64,000 nucleotides of DNA, from contig JAQFVV010000042.1 in assembly GCA_028023455.1 (NCBI GenBank), positions 5,849,922 through 5,913,921 on the forward strand, written 5' to 3'. The stretch comes from Epiperipatus broadwayi (lineage: Eukaryota > Onychophora > Udeonychophora > Euonychophora > Peripatidae). Shown here piece after piece: positions 46,101 to 60,200 of the stretch; positions within the stretch are counted from its first letter, which is position 1; each line of letters starts with the position of its first letter. The position numbers were made by a program, and so were the translations under genes. The notes beneath the pieces were generated by a model. It saw only the letters and a program-made list of their open reading frames with translations, did not search any database and was not told where the DNA came from.

Positions 46101-49100
46101 GTGTATATATATATCTATCTCACACATATTTTTTATTTATTAATTTTTTTTAAATATTGGCATGTGGCATATAGTGAAAAAAAAAAAAACAATTTCCAGA
46201 CATGTTATTTTCACTACTATTTTTAGGAAGTAAAATTTTATACAGCATATAACATCTACATTAAAGTATTAAACATTGTAATAATATAATAACCATGCAT
46301 TAAATTATTAAATATAATAAATCATTACTATTTGCTGCAAATAAAGAAACAAAGTAGGACTTTGAATCTGATTTTTTCATTAGAACATATGTAGATTATT
46401 AGTAAATTGAAATTACTAGTAAACAGTAATATAATTATGCAGTAATTCTTGATTGTAGTTGACAATAATTAACCATATCAAACAATTTTAATCTGAATCA
46501 CATTTGTGTTAGATTCTTCAATCCAGACTTAATTTTGTGAATATATTTATTCAAAGATTGGTTTTTTCATAGCAAATTATTGAATTTTTTTGAATTTGTC
46601 AGTTTTTTTTGAAGTCTCTTCTGTTCTTGTATTGAAAATAATTATAATATTTTTATGTTTTCTATCATGTAACTTTTATAATTTATAGAAATATAGCACA
46701 ATCTGAAGTCCTCACTTATCTTAAATTTAAGATTAGTTATATTTTATTGTTTTTTCCCCAGAAGTAATATTTTAATTTCATATAGTTTTAAATTAAAAAT
46801 TAATGTAAACATCAAAATAAATATTTTCTGGCAATTTTCTATGATTTTTTTTCTTTGCAGACAAATATAATATTGTTATTAAACTTATATTGATTTCACA
46901 AGAATGACATGTTTAATACAGCACTTGTTATATTATTTCTTGTCATCCATTTTGTAAGGTTTTTAAAAAAAACAACATAATTGCACTTAATTTTATATAA
47001 GCATTTTCTAGACTTTTATATAACAACTAATAAAATTTATTTTTGTGTAAGAGAAAGTTTGTGCATTATTTTGTACTGATTGCAGAAAAAAATATATTAA
47101 TAGTAAATTAAATATTAGCATCTCATTTTTTATGTTTATTATTAAACTATTATATGGCAAGCTATTTTTTTTAATATGTATCATCATATCCTTATTGGGG
47201 AAGAACTTAATTAGGTGCAGTAATATATCAAGAGTTTTTTTTATTTACATGCATGAAATTACATTAATGCAGATCTGCATTCTGTTAACGTCAGATCTTA
47301 TTAATAATGAGTTTTTAATATAAAGCAAGTGCATTTAATTTTGAAGCAGAAGTTTGTTGTATTTATTTTATTGTAATATGGGGAAGAAATAAAAAACAGT
47401 ATGAAATATGAACAAATGAGGAAAAGTTATGTAGATGTTTTATTTAACATTGATCGTGAGATTCTTAGCTCCATTCTCTAATAATAATTAAGATGATGAT
47501 GATCAATCCACATATTCTCAATTAGTAAAGATTATATTGAAAAAGTCTAAAAGAAACATTTTCTGATCATCATCAATTTACAATTATATATGAGGGTCAG
47601 ACTAAGAATCACATTATCTACTAGCTTTATTTGTAACCATAATACACTAAATAGATTTTTAGAGAGCTATTTCCCTTTACAGATTATATATGATTAAATA
47701 TTACCTTTATATTATCCTATTTTTCCATTAGCATATCAACATAATTCTCAGTTTGTGACATTAACACAACCAGGAATATAAACAAGCTATAAATTTAAAT
47801 ACACAATAAAAATGAAGCAAAGCCTTAAATAAAAATGGCATAGATACTAAATTTAGTTTAATTACTTTAATTAATAAATAAAAAAAAATACTTATGGTTA
47901 TATGGGCATACCAATATAATAATATTTCCTTGAACTGATGAATAAGAAAAATATATTGGTATGCTATTTTCAAAAAGGAAAAAAAGATCTAACTTATAAG
48001 GGTTACCATATATCTCGCCAAAAACATAATTTATTATCAAATAAAGGTATACATTTTTAATAAACTAAATATTGTATATTATAAAATCATAATAATAAAT
48101 ATAATAAGAAAAAAAAAAAGAGTTAAGCCTAGATACAAAAAAAAAATTACTGTGAATTTAATAATTCATAAGTTTTCTGACCGGATACTTTTCTGAAACT
48201 ATAGTATTCTTTTAATGTTTTTTTCTTACCATTCTTTAGTTGGTTAATCACTTAGCTTGGGTCTCTGAATTCTTTGCTTTCACATTTCTTTACTTTAGCT
48301 TATTAGATCAACTTTTGAATAACAGACACAAATTTCTTTCAGAACAGGCTAGGCTTTAGATCACCAACTTCTTCAGAATATTATCTATTATTAATTCCAA
48401 AGAATGGCATGTCTTGGATGGCACACCGCATGCCATTAAAAGATGTTTTCATAGAATTTTTTATATTGGCCAGAAAAAAAAAAAAATAACAAAAAGTACT
48501 TTTTCACTCTATAATTCTTTGGTAAGGTAGTTATAAGCAAATTGCAGTGATTTGTCATAGCATAATTGGTTCTCTTCTCTAATTCAGGTTTTGATGGCAC
48601 TATAGTTTCATCCTCTCTCTAATAATATGACAGGATAAATCTATTTGAATCCATGGAATAATGAAGATAATTTTATTTCTCCCCAAATGAAAGAATCTGA
48701 ATATATGAAAAAATCCATTATTTTAGTTTTAAATCCTTATTTATAGTCTTCCTTAACATGTTTTTCTGGCCCACAAGTTCACACTTTTGCTTATTGAAAG
48801 CTATTTTCTTTACAAGTTGTTTTTCTATTTTTTTAAAGCTAATTTTTTAATTAAGTATAGATAATTGTGTGTTTGTATTTTTAACTAATTTTCATTTATT
48901 TATTTAACTAAACACATAATGAACTTCTTCAAAAAGTGTTTTCAGATTTAAATATAGAATTACATTTTTCTCATCTATCAAAAAATATACATTTTTTACA
49001 TATAGCATCTTCATGATTATGAAAATAAAAATGCAAACTAATACAGGATTCCCTAGTATCTTAAATACAGTTATTAAATATTATATGCTTTGAAAATAAT

Positions 49101-49585
49101 TTTTTAATTTTATAGAACTTTTACATTCACATACATTTTAAAATCAATATATTTGATTCAATATTTATTAAATAATTTAACCATGTATAATTGTTAGCAG
49201 CAAGGTAACTTTTAGTCTGATTTGAGTCTCCAATAATTTAGTTATTTATTTTTTAATATAAATTTTTTATCTATTATAAACTCTACTGAACTTCTCATGA
49301 TTTTGAGCAAATCCATTATTGGATGAGTGCTTATAATCATAATATTTTTCAATGCTTTTTTTTTTCTTTTGATATATACAGTTTATGCATATATATTGTA
49401 CCGAGACAAAGTCAGTACATGTATATACCCACACACACAGTGTAGATACTCTATTTTTTTTTTCTTTCTTTTAATTATTATATAATTTTAGTTTCTTTCT
49501 TTTTCTATTATTTTAAAATATAATATAAAAAATTATTATACTTTTATAAATATTATTATTTAATAATATTTTTTATTAATAAATT
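40131..49585. other. Long featureless intronic stretch
   Basis: Apart from a (TG)8 microsatellite at 41543-41558 and a poly-T tract at 43520-43532, I see only AT-rich sequence. The reading frames scattered here (40516, 41611, 41705, 42191, 43287, 44392, 47132 and 47761) are Ile-, Phe-, Asn- and Tyr-rich, without motifs or splice context. Confidence 0.5.
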
Positions 49586-49589
49586 TTAT

Positions 49590-49672
49590 ATTATTTATAT
49601 TCTTAAAAAAAAAAAAATATAATAATAATAAAAATGTGGGGGGTAAAAAGGGGGTGTAGAAAAAGGGGGGAG

Positions 49673-49711
<39 letters not shown>

Positions 49712-49735
49712 AAAAAAAAAAAAAGGGGGGGAAAT
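49590..49735. repeat. Purine-only low-complexity tract with A37
   Basis: The tract alternates A and G blocks: GGGGGG, AAAAA, GGGGG, AAAAA, GGGGGG, then 37 consecutive A (49673-49709), a GG interruption, 13 A and 7 G. The reverse 68-codon frame here encodes mainly Phe and is an artefact. TGTAACAGAATAAAAC follows twice (49742 and 49803). This is a likely polymerase-slippage or assembly weak point. Confidence 0.85.
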
Positions 49736-50097
49736 ATATATTGTAACAGAATAAAACTGTGACGGACTTTTATTTAATAAATCTACAGATTTGGGTGACA
49801 TATGTAACAGAATAAAACAGTCATAAATAAATGAGAAGAATGACCTTAATTTGCCCTACGAATTTGAAAACCATTTGCAACAGAATGAAAATGATATGGT
49901 TTTACGAATAAAGAATAATATAATATGCAAACTTAAAACATTAATTGCAACAAAGTATAATGAATAATTGATGAAATCCTCCATTAAATCACTTCATCAA
50001 TATTATAAAATTATATCTAGATGAAAACATTTCTTATATACAATATTATATTGTTAGCTTTTGTATTCCGTTATTAAAACATTTGTTCATATTCATC

Positions 50098-50338
50098 TTA
50101 GTAAGGAAATATTAAGATGAATTTGAATGCTATAAATTGCTTTCTTATTCCTATAAAAATTCTCTGTAGTCCTGTTCAGTTTTCCTTGACAAATATAATC
50201 ATTCTTACCCATTCATTTTAGTAGGGAAATATTAAGATGAATTTGAACGCTATAAATTGCTTTCTTATTCTCTTAAAAATTCTCTGTAATCATATTCAGT
50301 TTTCCTAGACAAATATAAGCTTTTTTACCCATCATTTT
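50098..50338 (+). repeat. 120-bp tandem duplication
   Basis: GGAAATATTAAGATGAATTT at 50105 recurs at 50225, and the similarity runs through TATAAATTGCTTTCTTATTC, AAAAATTCTCTGTA and CAGTTTTCC...GACAAATATAA. The two units differ by a handful of substitutions, so the duplication is fairly recent. It is noncoding. Confidence 0.88.
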
Positions 50339-50339
50339 T

Positions 50340-52435
50340 ATAATTAGTAAGCACATACTTTTTTAAAAAAAAAAATTAGGTTTGCATCTATGAAAGTCAT
50401 AATGTCAGAGTGAATTCAAATCATTCAGTCTTATTTATAATCTCTTACAATTGACATCACTAAAACTAATATTATGCTTTTTATTCACTCTTATATTGAA
50501 ACTACCATGCTTTCCATGTTTAAAATCACTTTTACAATAATAATAATAAGAAATTTTTTTTATAATCATATATAACAAATAAACATAATAACAGACACAT
50601 CTATAACATTAAATATTTACGAATTTTGTTTATAATCGGCTACTTATGAATGCAATAAATAAAATACATATAATAAACAAATTTCATGTTGCAATTATAA
50701 TGCATTTCTTGCTTTAATCTTTCATTGTCATAACAACCTGTTTCATTGCCCTTAGGCTCATACATTATCTGTTAAACCAATTACGGAAAAAAAAAAATTT
50801 GACATTCCACACATACTGAATTTACATCATATTTTAGTTGGCACAATATATATGCCAAAAATGTTTATTAGATGAAAAGACATCCTTTAATTCCAAACAT
50901 CTTTCCATGGGATTATTCACATTGTAATTGAATATAGATGAACTCTTCAATACACATCAGCCAGTATGGTAACTTTTCTGGTTATCTCTGACTTTAGAAC
51001 CAAGGAAACACCATATCTTCCTTGTCAAGTGCCTGGGACATTTTCATGGACTTTTATATGAAATTTTAAAGTGGATCTTACAAGTCTCTAAGAGATCTAG
51101 AAAAAAATCACATTCCTTCAGCTAATACAAAAAAGTGAAGCTATGGATTGGAAAAACAGGATTAAAATCAGAATGATCTTTATTCTATAATGAATTGATA
51201 ATTTAATTAGTGTATATATACAATGTATATGCTATCTAATAATAATAGTTATGCTTTTAAATTTTACATTTTTATCTTTTGAAATAGAAAACTGTTAAAA
51301 GTAGAATTTAGTTATCTTTTATTTTTTAACTACTTATACTTTTTATTTATAAATCCATTAAATATTCAAGCATCAGATCAGTAAAATAAGTATTGATAAC
51401 AAATGTTCCTTTCGAGTTCATTTAAATATTATTTCTACCAAAAATAATCCTTTCAAAGTTTAATTTTATGGTCAATATCATCAGTATCTTCCATTTGTGT
51501 TGATAAATATTTTACCAAAATATTTTTGGTTGTTAACTTTATTTAATTCAGTTTTATTAATCTTCCTTTTTGGTAAGGTTATTAAACATTAATCTTTTTT
51601 GCATTTATCTTTAGTAGACTACTTTCATAATAGTTATAGCCTATTTTCATAATAATAATAGAAAAATAATGCAGAAACTTAAGGTTACACAGCTAAGTAT
51701 GGATAAATGTGTGTTAAGATTAACAATTGTGTGAAAATTAAAAGTATTACTGACATTATTGAAAGCACTAATATGCTGAAATGGAATTGAGCTACATATG
51801 ATGCTAAAAGAAATGGCAATAGAAAATACGTAGTTGACATTTGAAACTGAATTCCAAGAAATTGCAAAATTCTTAGAAATAGATTTTGTATAAGATAGAT
51901 GAGATATAGAGGTTTGATAGAGTGATATACCATAGAGACTTTAGAGATCGGAGAAACTGGATTTAACTCGAAAGACTTTTCACACTGCTATAAATCGTTA
52001 TGATTGAAAATGATAGTTTGTTAAAACAGTTTAAATATTTATGTGCTAACCATGTGCTTAATAAGAATTAATGTTTAAAACAGTTTAATAAATGAGAAAC
52101 AAAAAAAGTAATGGGAAATAAATCAACCATAATTCCTTTTAGATATAAAACTATGTATTAATTTTAGTAAACAAACTAATATTTTTGAAATAGTGAAATC
52201 TGATTGCATTATTGTCATTACTTGATTTTCCTGTATCTTTTGGTTTTGTTTAGTAGTATATGTGATATTTTTTTTCAACTCCATTATTCCTGAAACTTTA
52301 TAATTTTATTGTATCAATCTTTGACAAATTAGTGTCATGATATATTTTTCTGTAAGAATGAAATGCCTTAAACAATTTATGGTGTTTTTTTATATTTTTA
52401 AATCAAATTATTTGGAATAGTTCTATTGAGAATAG
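50340..52435. other. Featureless intronic DNA
   Basis: No supported feature. GGAGAAACTGGATTTAACTC at 51951 faintly resembles a tRNA-type B box and could be a SINE relic. Confidence 0.4.
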
Positions 52436-52439
52436 TAAT

Positions 52440-54990
52440 TCTTTATGGTGTAATGGTAAGAATTGTCCCTCCGTGTAACAAAATCTAGAACGCAGGCAAA
52501 ATATACTAAAGCTGATCGAATACGGATACTGGGATCCAGAACCCGACCAACATTCAATCCTTTCACCTCAGCTCAATGATTTAATACCCTGTGGATGACA
52601 TTTCTCAACATACACAGACTCTCAATTAACCCTCGGTCCGGCAGTCACCCCGGTAGAACAAGAAACTCATAATTTAACTAATTTATCACTGATTTGGTCG
52701 GATATACACCCATAAGACTAAGTGTTCAATTAATTATCAATGATTGTTTATAAAATATAGTAGAATAATCTACCTATAGATATAAGGATGTATGTGCAAA
52801 TTAAACTAGAGTTGGATAAAATGAACTTACGGACAATAAAAATTATGGAAACGAGTTATGATTTTAAATATTATTTTAATGAAACAACAACAAATAATAA
52901 ATCAAAATATACAAAATTAAGTGATGGGAACGTGAGCTAATGTTACATATCTCACTATAAATATTTAATAAAGTGTCGTGCGGTATTGGAGTTTATGCCC
53001 ATCTTTATTAATATGCCAAATTTATAGCTCTTTTGTAGTCTGCCAGATCATACGGAAATTTACAGCAAAGTTATATAACTAACTATAATAGCACTCCTAT
53101 GGCGTCTATACAAAATTAATTCGAGCATGTAATTAGGCTCAGAGATACGGAGGTTAGCGTGTAACCTAGATTAGGATATACTCTAATGCTAGATAAGCAT
53201 TTAATATAAAGGGAGAGAAAACTGGCTTATGATAGGTTTACCTATATCCTCTATGGCACATATTAAAATATTAATTAAGCAAAAGGGTGCAAATGGGTCA
53301 TTATTCATGGGCTTCAGTCTCCAAATACTCGGTTTGCCCTAAGACCGCTCAACTTGCCACGAATACTAACATTAGTAGTTTAGAGAGTCAGATAAGCATT
53401 ATGAATCATCTAGGTCCTTGTGCCCTAGTTCTAAAAGTGTGCTTGAACCCGAACTAAAGTGGATGAGTGTGGCCTCCACCAGCACGTCATCAAGAATCAT
53501 GCAGCAAGCTGATAAGTGTACATTGCGTACTTTGTAAGGACACATCCACAACTTATATATATATATATAACGCAATTGCGTAACATTATATTACCGTGCC
53601 TTAAAATTAGATAGCGTCTATTTGCATATCTATACAATCCAGTTCTCAAATTTAGTATTTTAAATATACTATTTAGGGACTAAATTAATTAGTAGCTTAG
53701 TTTAATATCACCTGCGTCTCAACATATATAAATCTAAGGAGGACAAAGCTTATTTGCGGGGTAATTACGAATAAAACATTAAAATATGCTTTGAGAATAT
53801 CTCTGTGGCTAGTTCCGATGTTATACGAGTTACACATATAAACATTTATAATTCATAACTAGAATTAAGCAAACTACATAAAATAACTAGAGAACTGATT
53901 ATTGTAATATTAATACCCAAAACTTAATCAGTAAAATAATATGATCTCGAAACAGCGAGTGAGTATGAAGAATAATAATTCAATTAGTTAATATTAAAAT
54001 ATAGCGAAGATTAGAAATTATCTTCGCGAATCAATAAGCTAAAATTATATTTATAAATACTCGCGGTTTCGAGTCATTTGGCATATTAAATATATATAAT
54101 ATTAAAATGATAAAATCATAGAATAAATTGAGTAGATTTTAGAAATAGGCATAAAAAGACCGCAGAAAATTATACATTTAAAATAGATTATTAGAGTTTT
54201 ACATTTTAAAAGAGAATTCGAGTTTTACATTTTAAAAGAGAATTCAAGTTTTACAATCAGGCAAGATTTAGCATTTTACAATCAGGCAAGATTTAGCATT
54301 TAACAATCTTCTTTGTAGACTTTAGTAAAGGTGTTTGGGAAAAGCAGATTTAATAAATAGCTAGCTTTTAAAAGAAAGAAATGAAAGTCACAGTTTATAA
54401 ACAGAGCTCTGAGCGAAAATTTACCATTCAGTTGATTTCCATTGCAGTTTTGAAGCACTTGGGATGATAATAAGTTGACACTTGATGATGATTGAAAGTT
54501 AATGGAGTTTGCTTGGCTGGTGTACGGCATTATATTTTAGGCATTATATTTCATCGGACCAAAGTCTCCCATTCACCGCGAGGAGAGTGGTGATTTTTAG
54601 CTCCTTCCTACTCAATCATTTTAAGGTGAAACCGTGGATTCTGCTTACAAATCACTTAATATATATCTGATCCTTTTTATTGTTAATAAAACTTTAAGTA
54701 TTTATACTTTTTAAACTCTGTCCACCTGTTAATTTTTACGAGCTTGAATGTAGCTGAAAAGTCCATTTATTTATTTTAGCAAAACATTTAATAATTACAA
54801 CCGGTAGAAAAAACTCATTTATTTATTTTAGAAAAACAATTTTAGTTATAACAAAGTAATTTAGATTTTGTTTTCCTGCCTATTTTGTTGTTAACATTTT
54901 ATATTTACCAAATAACGTCCATGCTATTTTAGGACCAAATGTGTGACCTACTTTAAAATCTGTTTACAAGATCAAATGTTATTTTGACAA
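52440..54990. repeat. Diverged third member of the large noncoding repeat family
   Basis: This 2.5-kb block is CG-containing and less T-rich than its flanks. It keeps the ordered landmarks of the 884-3412 and 28205-30840 copies. TCTCGAAACAGCG is at 53944, a CGCGGTTTCGAG word followed by CATTTGGCA lies at 54060, and AGAGCTCTG is at 54404. AGGAGGACAAAG...TTACGAATA near 53740-53775 corresponds to AGGAGGAAAAG...TTACGAATA near 29210-29245. The extra 1.1 kb at 52440-53530 begins with a tRNA-like ATGGTGTAATGGTAAGAATT. Sequence identity outside the landmarks is low, so this is a sister family or an old copy. No frame is coding. Confidence 0.5.
54193..54298 (+). repeat. Two adjacent tandem duplications (26 bp and 25 bp periods)
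   Basis: GAGTTTTACATTTTAAAAGA then GAATTC occurs twice from 54194 (period 26). Directly after it, TTTTACAATCAGGCAAGATT then TAGCA occurs twice from 54249 (period 25). Both sit within the 52.4-55.0 kb repeat and are near-identical, so they are young. Confidence 0.82.
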
Positions 54991-55120
54991 AATTTACCTT
55001 CACAATTAGTAGAAGTCTTATTTTATAATCATAAGTGGCAGAATAAATGCAGAATAACAGGAAATATACATACGCGATTTCAATAATACAACAATAAAGT
55101 TGCTAAATAATTTAACTAAA

Positions 55121-55275
55121 ATATTTCTTAAACTAGAAATATTTATAAAATGTATTTCTTAAACTAGAAATATTTATAAATTGAATATACATATCTGTAA
55201 AATATACCAATAACATAACAATAATTTAAACTAAAATATTTCCTAAATCAGAAATGTTTATAAATGAATATATCT
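55121..55275 (+). repeat. Three-unit local repeat
   Basis: TATTTCTTAAACTAGAAATA then TTTATAAA occurs at about 55127 and 55153. A diverged third unit, TATTTCCTAAATCAGAAATG then TTTATAAA, lies at about 55237. The units are themselves partly palindromic (TTTCTTAAACTAGAAA). Confidence 0.7.
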
Positions 55276-55279
55276 GTAA

Positions 55280-57095
55280 TCTATACGTATAATCTTAAAC
55301 TACAGACATATCACTCGCATATATAAGTGATTTTGCATATATAATAATTTTACATTATTTAAATGGGTACTCTGAGAGGGTTTAAACCTAGCATATGGAT
55401 AGAGGTGTGGGTAAAATAAGTGAAATGGGCAGATGGATGAAACTGACCGTTTCATAGGATAGTTGTGAATTTTCACTTCTGTGTTTTAATTCATTGCAGG
55501 CACTTGTGTGCATATGTACATATATCTGTTTTATTAGCTGTCTTGGTTTATTATATTTTTTTCCTATTATTGTTTTGTTCCCTGTTAATATATTTATTTT
55601 ATTAAATAAACAATTAGGGAAAATATGGTGAACTTAGAATTATATTGAACTTTGAAGAGACTCGAAAGTACTGATGAAAATAAAAACTTCCAAGTAGTTA
55701 TATTTCATTGCATCACATTTTTTATGTACCCAATATGATGACAGTGATTATTAGAAGGTTATATTTTGAATTAAAAGCATCAAATCTGCACAAAATAAGT
55801 ATCAATCAATGACTTTTTAAATAGTTAATGTTTTAAAATTTTTGTTAGTGTGTAATTCATTTTATTTTATATTGAATAATTTTTAATGTAATGAAATTCA
55901 ACTTAAATATTATGACTTTACCATATTATAAAATAATATATATATATTTTAAAAAGGAAAGAAGCGGGCCATTACTTCTTACAAAATTTTTTAAAGCTCC
56001 AGGACTAATCACTTATATAAATACAGTTGCAGTGAGTTAATCTCAAAATATTATATACACATTTGACTATCTGTGAGAAGACAGTTCAGCAGATGAATCA
56101 CTTTCTGTTATGGATGACATTTCTTGATTAATTCGAACGGAGGAAAGTGCAAAAAAAATATCTCATTGTATCTATTTAAGTCAAAGCTATGATATTTGTT
56201 GTATTGTTCCTTTGAACCTCTAACAGAACTTATATAAATCATAACCATATAATCAAAATGATATATTAACTATTGGGACAATGTTACCTGTAACTTTCTC
56301 TTAGCTGCTAGACATCTGATGAGTGGCTGCTTTATAAAGTAAAGATTCTTGAATCAACTTATAAATAAGATAAATTAAAAAAGAAAAAAAAAACTAATTA
56401 ATTAATAGTAACTGCTAAATTCATTGCTTTCTCTTAAACAGCTTGACAAAGGCATTTTTGCTGGGTTTTGTACAAAATATTTGAAAATCAAGAGTGAAGT
56501 TAAATATATTCATAACTAAAAATTTAAATATTAAATGACTAAATCATATGATCAGTAATATGCAATCATAAATATCATTATTATTAGTAGCTATTCATTA
56601 ATGCATTTGGGCAATTTAACTCCAAAAGAAAAAAAAATGGAATAAAAAAATTGGTGTATATTTAATTAAAGGATGGAAATATAATTGCACAAAATACCAT
56701 TCCATTGTCATAGTTAGTATAGAAAAATGATCAGTGGTTTTGATAAACTTACAATGATGAGATTTTGCACTGGAAATGGAAAGAAAGTGAGAAAAAGAAT
56801 ATTGATTATTTTATTAATAATAATTATTAATGAAAATAATAATTAAATCAGGTAATACATGTGTGTATATGTACACATAATATATATTAATCATGAGTGA
56901 TGACCATCAAAATTAAAATGCATACTTAAAATATATGACAATGATTATATTAATCAAAATAATATGTCTATAGATCAGAATTCTAACTCTTTACACAGTA
57001 CTACAAATAGTTCTCATTTTATATAATCATTTTTATCTTTATATTATGTTTTTTGTTGTTGTTATTGTTGATAATCTTTCCATAGAGAAAAATAA
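55280..57095. other. Featureless intronic DNA
   Basis: No supported feature. The 55360-55540 and 55965-56160 stretches are somewhat less AT-rich but show no frame or repeat that I recognise. Confidence 0.45.
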
Positions 57096-57101
57096 TTTTC
57101 C

Positions 57102-57223
57102 TTGTTTTTTTTTTCATGTGTCATAGCATCAGCCGGGAAGCGAACCCGCTAACCCAGGACAACTGCTTGTAAAGCAGCTGTCACTGACCTCTCGACCACC
57201 AACTTGATCAAACAAAATATTAA
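57102..57223 (-). mobile_element. tRNA-derived retroposon (tRNA head plus poly-A), reverse strand
   Basis: The reverse strand reads GTTGGTGGTCGAGAGGTCAG then a five-pair anticodon stem GCTGC/GCAGT around TTTACAA, a long variable arm, and a T arm GCGGGTTCGCTTCCCGG. A short GATGCTATGACACATG leads into an A-run (57104-57115). The D-arm and long variable region recall Ser- or Leu-type tRNAs, but the acceptor stem pairs only partly. AATAATTTT at 57091-57099 and 57225-57233 would be the target duplication. It is a tRNA pseudogene or very short SINE, not a functional tRNA. Confidence 0.65.
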
Positions 57224-57234
57224 GAATAATTTTT

Positions 57235-60200
57235 AAAATGCTTAATAATGCTAAAGCTGCACTGTCACAATGTAAGCTTAAAACTCAACAGCACTTTATT
57301 TCATTATAGGATTAGATTCAGAGAGGAGAAATAAGTAAATGAGAATTTTGAAATAGGCAAGGTTATAGGAAATAAATAGAGGTATTATTATTATGTCTGA
57401 ATTAGTAGGCATAGGCTACGATAAATATGCATTATTAAACATGCTAAGCATTTTTATGATAAATTAAGATTTATTAATAATCGCATATATAGATAATAAA
57501 CTACATGTAGCTGGCCCTTATATTTCTATTTTTACAAAAATGGAGAAATTGTGATAAAAATTTTATAATATATCTTTTTGTTCACTTACTACATTAGAAC
57601 ATTTGATTAACAATAGTAAAGTTAAAATTGATTCTAAAGAATGTTACTTATTGTTTATTTGATTATCAGAAACATAATTGTCTTTATGTTTGGTACAGTG
57701 AATAAGACTGTAACAGCATATTTATTGATACACTAAAGCTAAGTTGGAACATCATCAGTGTTTTTGGATCATACTTTCAATTCTAGCGAAGTAAAAATAA
57801 TATGTGGTGAATATAATGATAGGAAATGTAAAATTATAGTACCTTGGTTCATTAATAACAGTAACTTTGGGATGAATAGAAAGTAATAGCAGTTAATAAT
57901 TAAGTATGATTTGAAATATGTACCATTAAAGTAGCAATTTCATAACTTTCACTTGGGAACTTGATGCATGTAACGTTTTTCTTTTAAATATTACTGTTAC
58001 CTTTCATAAGGGTGTTCAACATTGAAAATGTATTTAGGATATATTGTTTACTACTTGTTTCTTCTTGTATTTCTGGAATTAATATTCCCTATTTTTGTAT
58101 ACATATCTATGTAATAAATTATGGCATAGATTTAAAGAATAAATGTAAATACTTCCATTATTTTCTATCATTATGACCATAATAGATGTTGTAACTATAA
58201 AAACAATTATTTTTATAATATTTACAGTATATGTATAAAAAAAAAATTGCATAAAACTAGAATATTTACTAATTCAGTTTAGGAACAGGGGAAAAGAGGG
58301 AGAACTTAGTTTTTAATAGCAAAATATTTTTTTTTTAATCCTGCAATTTAAAAAGTTTATTTATTAATACTTTTTTTTTTTAAATACAATAATCCAGTAT
58401 TATCCTTATTCATTAAAAAAAGTGTTAATTACAGAGTATCCATTATTTTAAAAATAATTAGAAATATGATGTTTTGAATTATATATTTTCATATTTAAAA
58501 ATTAATACAGTTGATTGTTAAGAGATCAGAGAAAGTAAGTGATAGTTAAAAATGATAAAATGAAAGCCTATTAATATCTTGACATATTTAACAATTACTA
58601 CTTGCAGTAAGTGTGTCCATAAATATACATAAAATAAATTATATATTGTAAGGGTAGTTTACAATCCTATCAAAACCAGCCTTTATTTATCTACACCACC
58701 AAACCAAATCCATTAATAGGTGGTTGAATATGCACTATGCTTGCTTTGTAAATACTAAGTTAAACAAATGTCACAATGAACTAATTTCTTTTATTTAATG
58801 AAAAATAAAAGCCCAGTTAAAGAAATTATTTAAATATATATATATATCAACAATAAATTAATTATCAATGTGTTGTATGTCATGAAATGAGACATAAACT
58901 TAGTATACATAATGATGACCCAATGTCAAGCCAATCACTAAGCAACTGGAAAATAAAATTAGAATTCTGATAGGTAATTTTATTTTTTAATTACAACCAA
59001 TATACGGATGGGCAACAATAGGCAATCACAGCAATGTCAAAGGAAATGGAAAAGCTAGTATACCAAACACCGGAAACTAAGCGTGATATAAAACAAATCC
59101 AGTTCATTCCCGTTGTCTTGTTATTTTTCAAATAATGCATTAACTATATAAAGCCAACATCCTAAGACCGAATGTTTGAATGCAAAAGAAGATGAATGAC
59201 TAATTTGAATATTCTGAATTATCCATATAATTTTCTTATCGCAAAACCATAAGAAATTACGGATGTTTAAATAGAGAAAAGTTTGATAAGTTTGTATGGT
59301 TTAATAAAATAATAACTGATTTTAAATTGATATTTGAGCAACTGTGCTATTATTCGAACATGGATAAAGAAAAAATAGATTATTGCCAGCATTTAAATAA
59401 AATGATAAAGTAACTTTTTTGTTATAGACCATTAAGTGCCAAATAGCAAATGAAGAAAAGTTAAGTGTGTTGTAAACTGCTGTGCAATGTATTCTGGCTA
59501 AATTAACAGTACCATAGGATTGAGTGCAACTGTCCTGACCCTGGGAGCGCAATGACTGTGTAATGGCTTAAAAAACATCAAATGTCCTATACTAAATATC
59601 TACTTGGATTGAGAAGGAAAGCTGCACAAAATGTATGTAATATTATTTCAAGCATGTTGCCGAAGAATTCCAGCAGGTGATGAATAATTTACCGAAGCAG
59701 TGACCTGAAGATAGACTATCTATAAGAGACATTATTGCCAAACTCATGGACATTCACCAAGATGACCTAATGAAAGCTTTGATTTTATTATGTATATATT
59801 TTTTATATATGTTTGTAAAATTCTAGTTTTATTTCTTTCCACAATTGGAGGCATGTCTACAATTTTGAAGAGTCCATTATAGGTGAAAGCAACAAAATGA
59901 GGAGCAGAGAATTGTTAAGTTAGAAAAAAAAAATTTATGTTAAATAAAGTTTAGATCAGTTTTCCTTCCATAGCTACTTGACATTTATCATCATTATGAT
60001 CTTTAAGATTATTCCATATTAAGTACATTCACTTATTACAGGACATAATTCATGTTGTTTGTTAACTAATAATCGTTTATTTTTTCAGTATAAATGACTA
60101 ATCTTCTAATGCAGATGTTCTTTCCTATCAACTTTAGGGAACTGTACATAGATAGGGGAGTCCCAAAAAAAGATGGATCATCACTGATTTAAATTGGACG

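Noticed and set aside
46845-46880. Candidate GRB2 exon after a TTTCTTTGCAG acceptor
   Set aside because: The following codons do not resemble the SH3 continuation and stop early in every frame.
49595-49801. Poly-Phe reverse frame
   Set aside because: It is the translation of the A37 and G-block low-complexity tract.
57125-57206. Functional tRNA gene
   Set aside because: The acceptor stem pairs only partly, the class-II arm does not agree with the loop triplet TAC, and an A-run follows directly, so a retroposed tRNA relic fits better.
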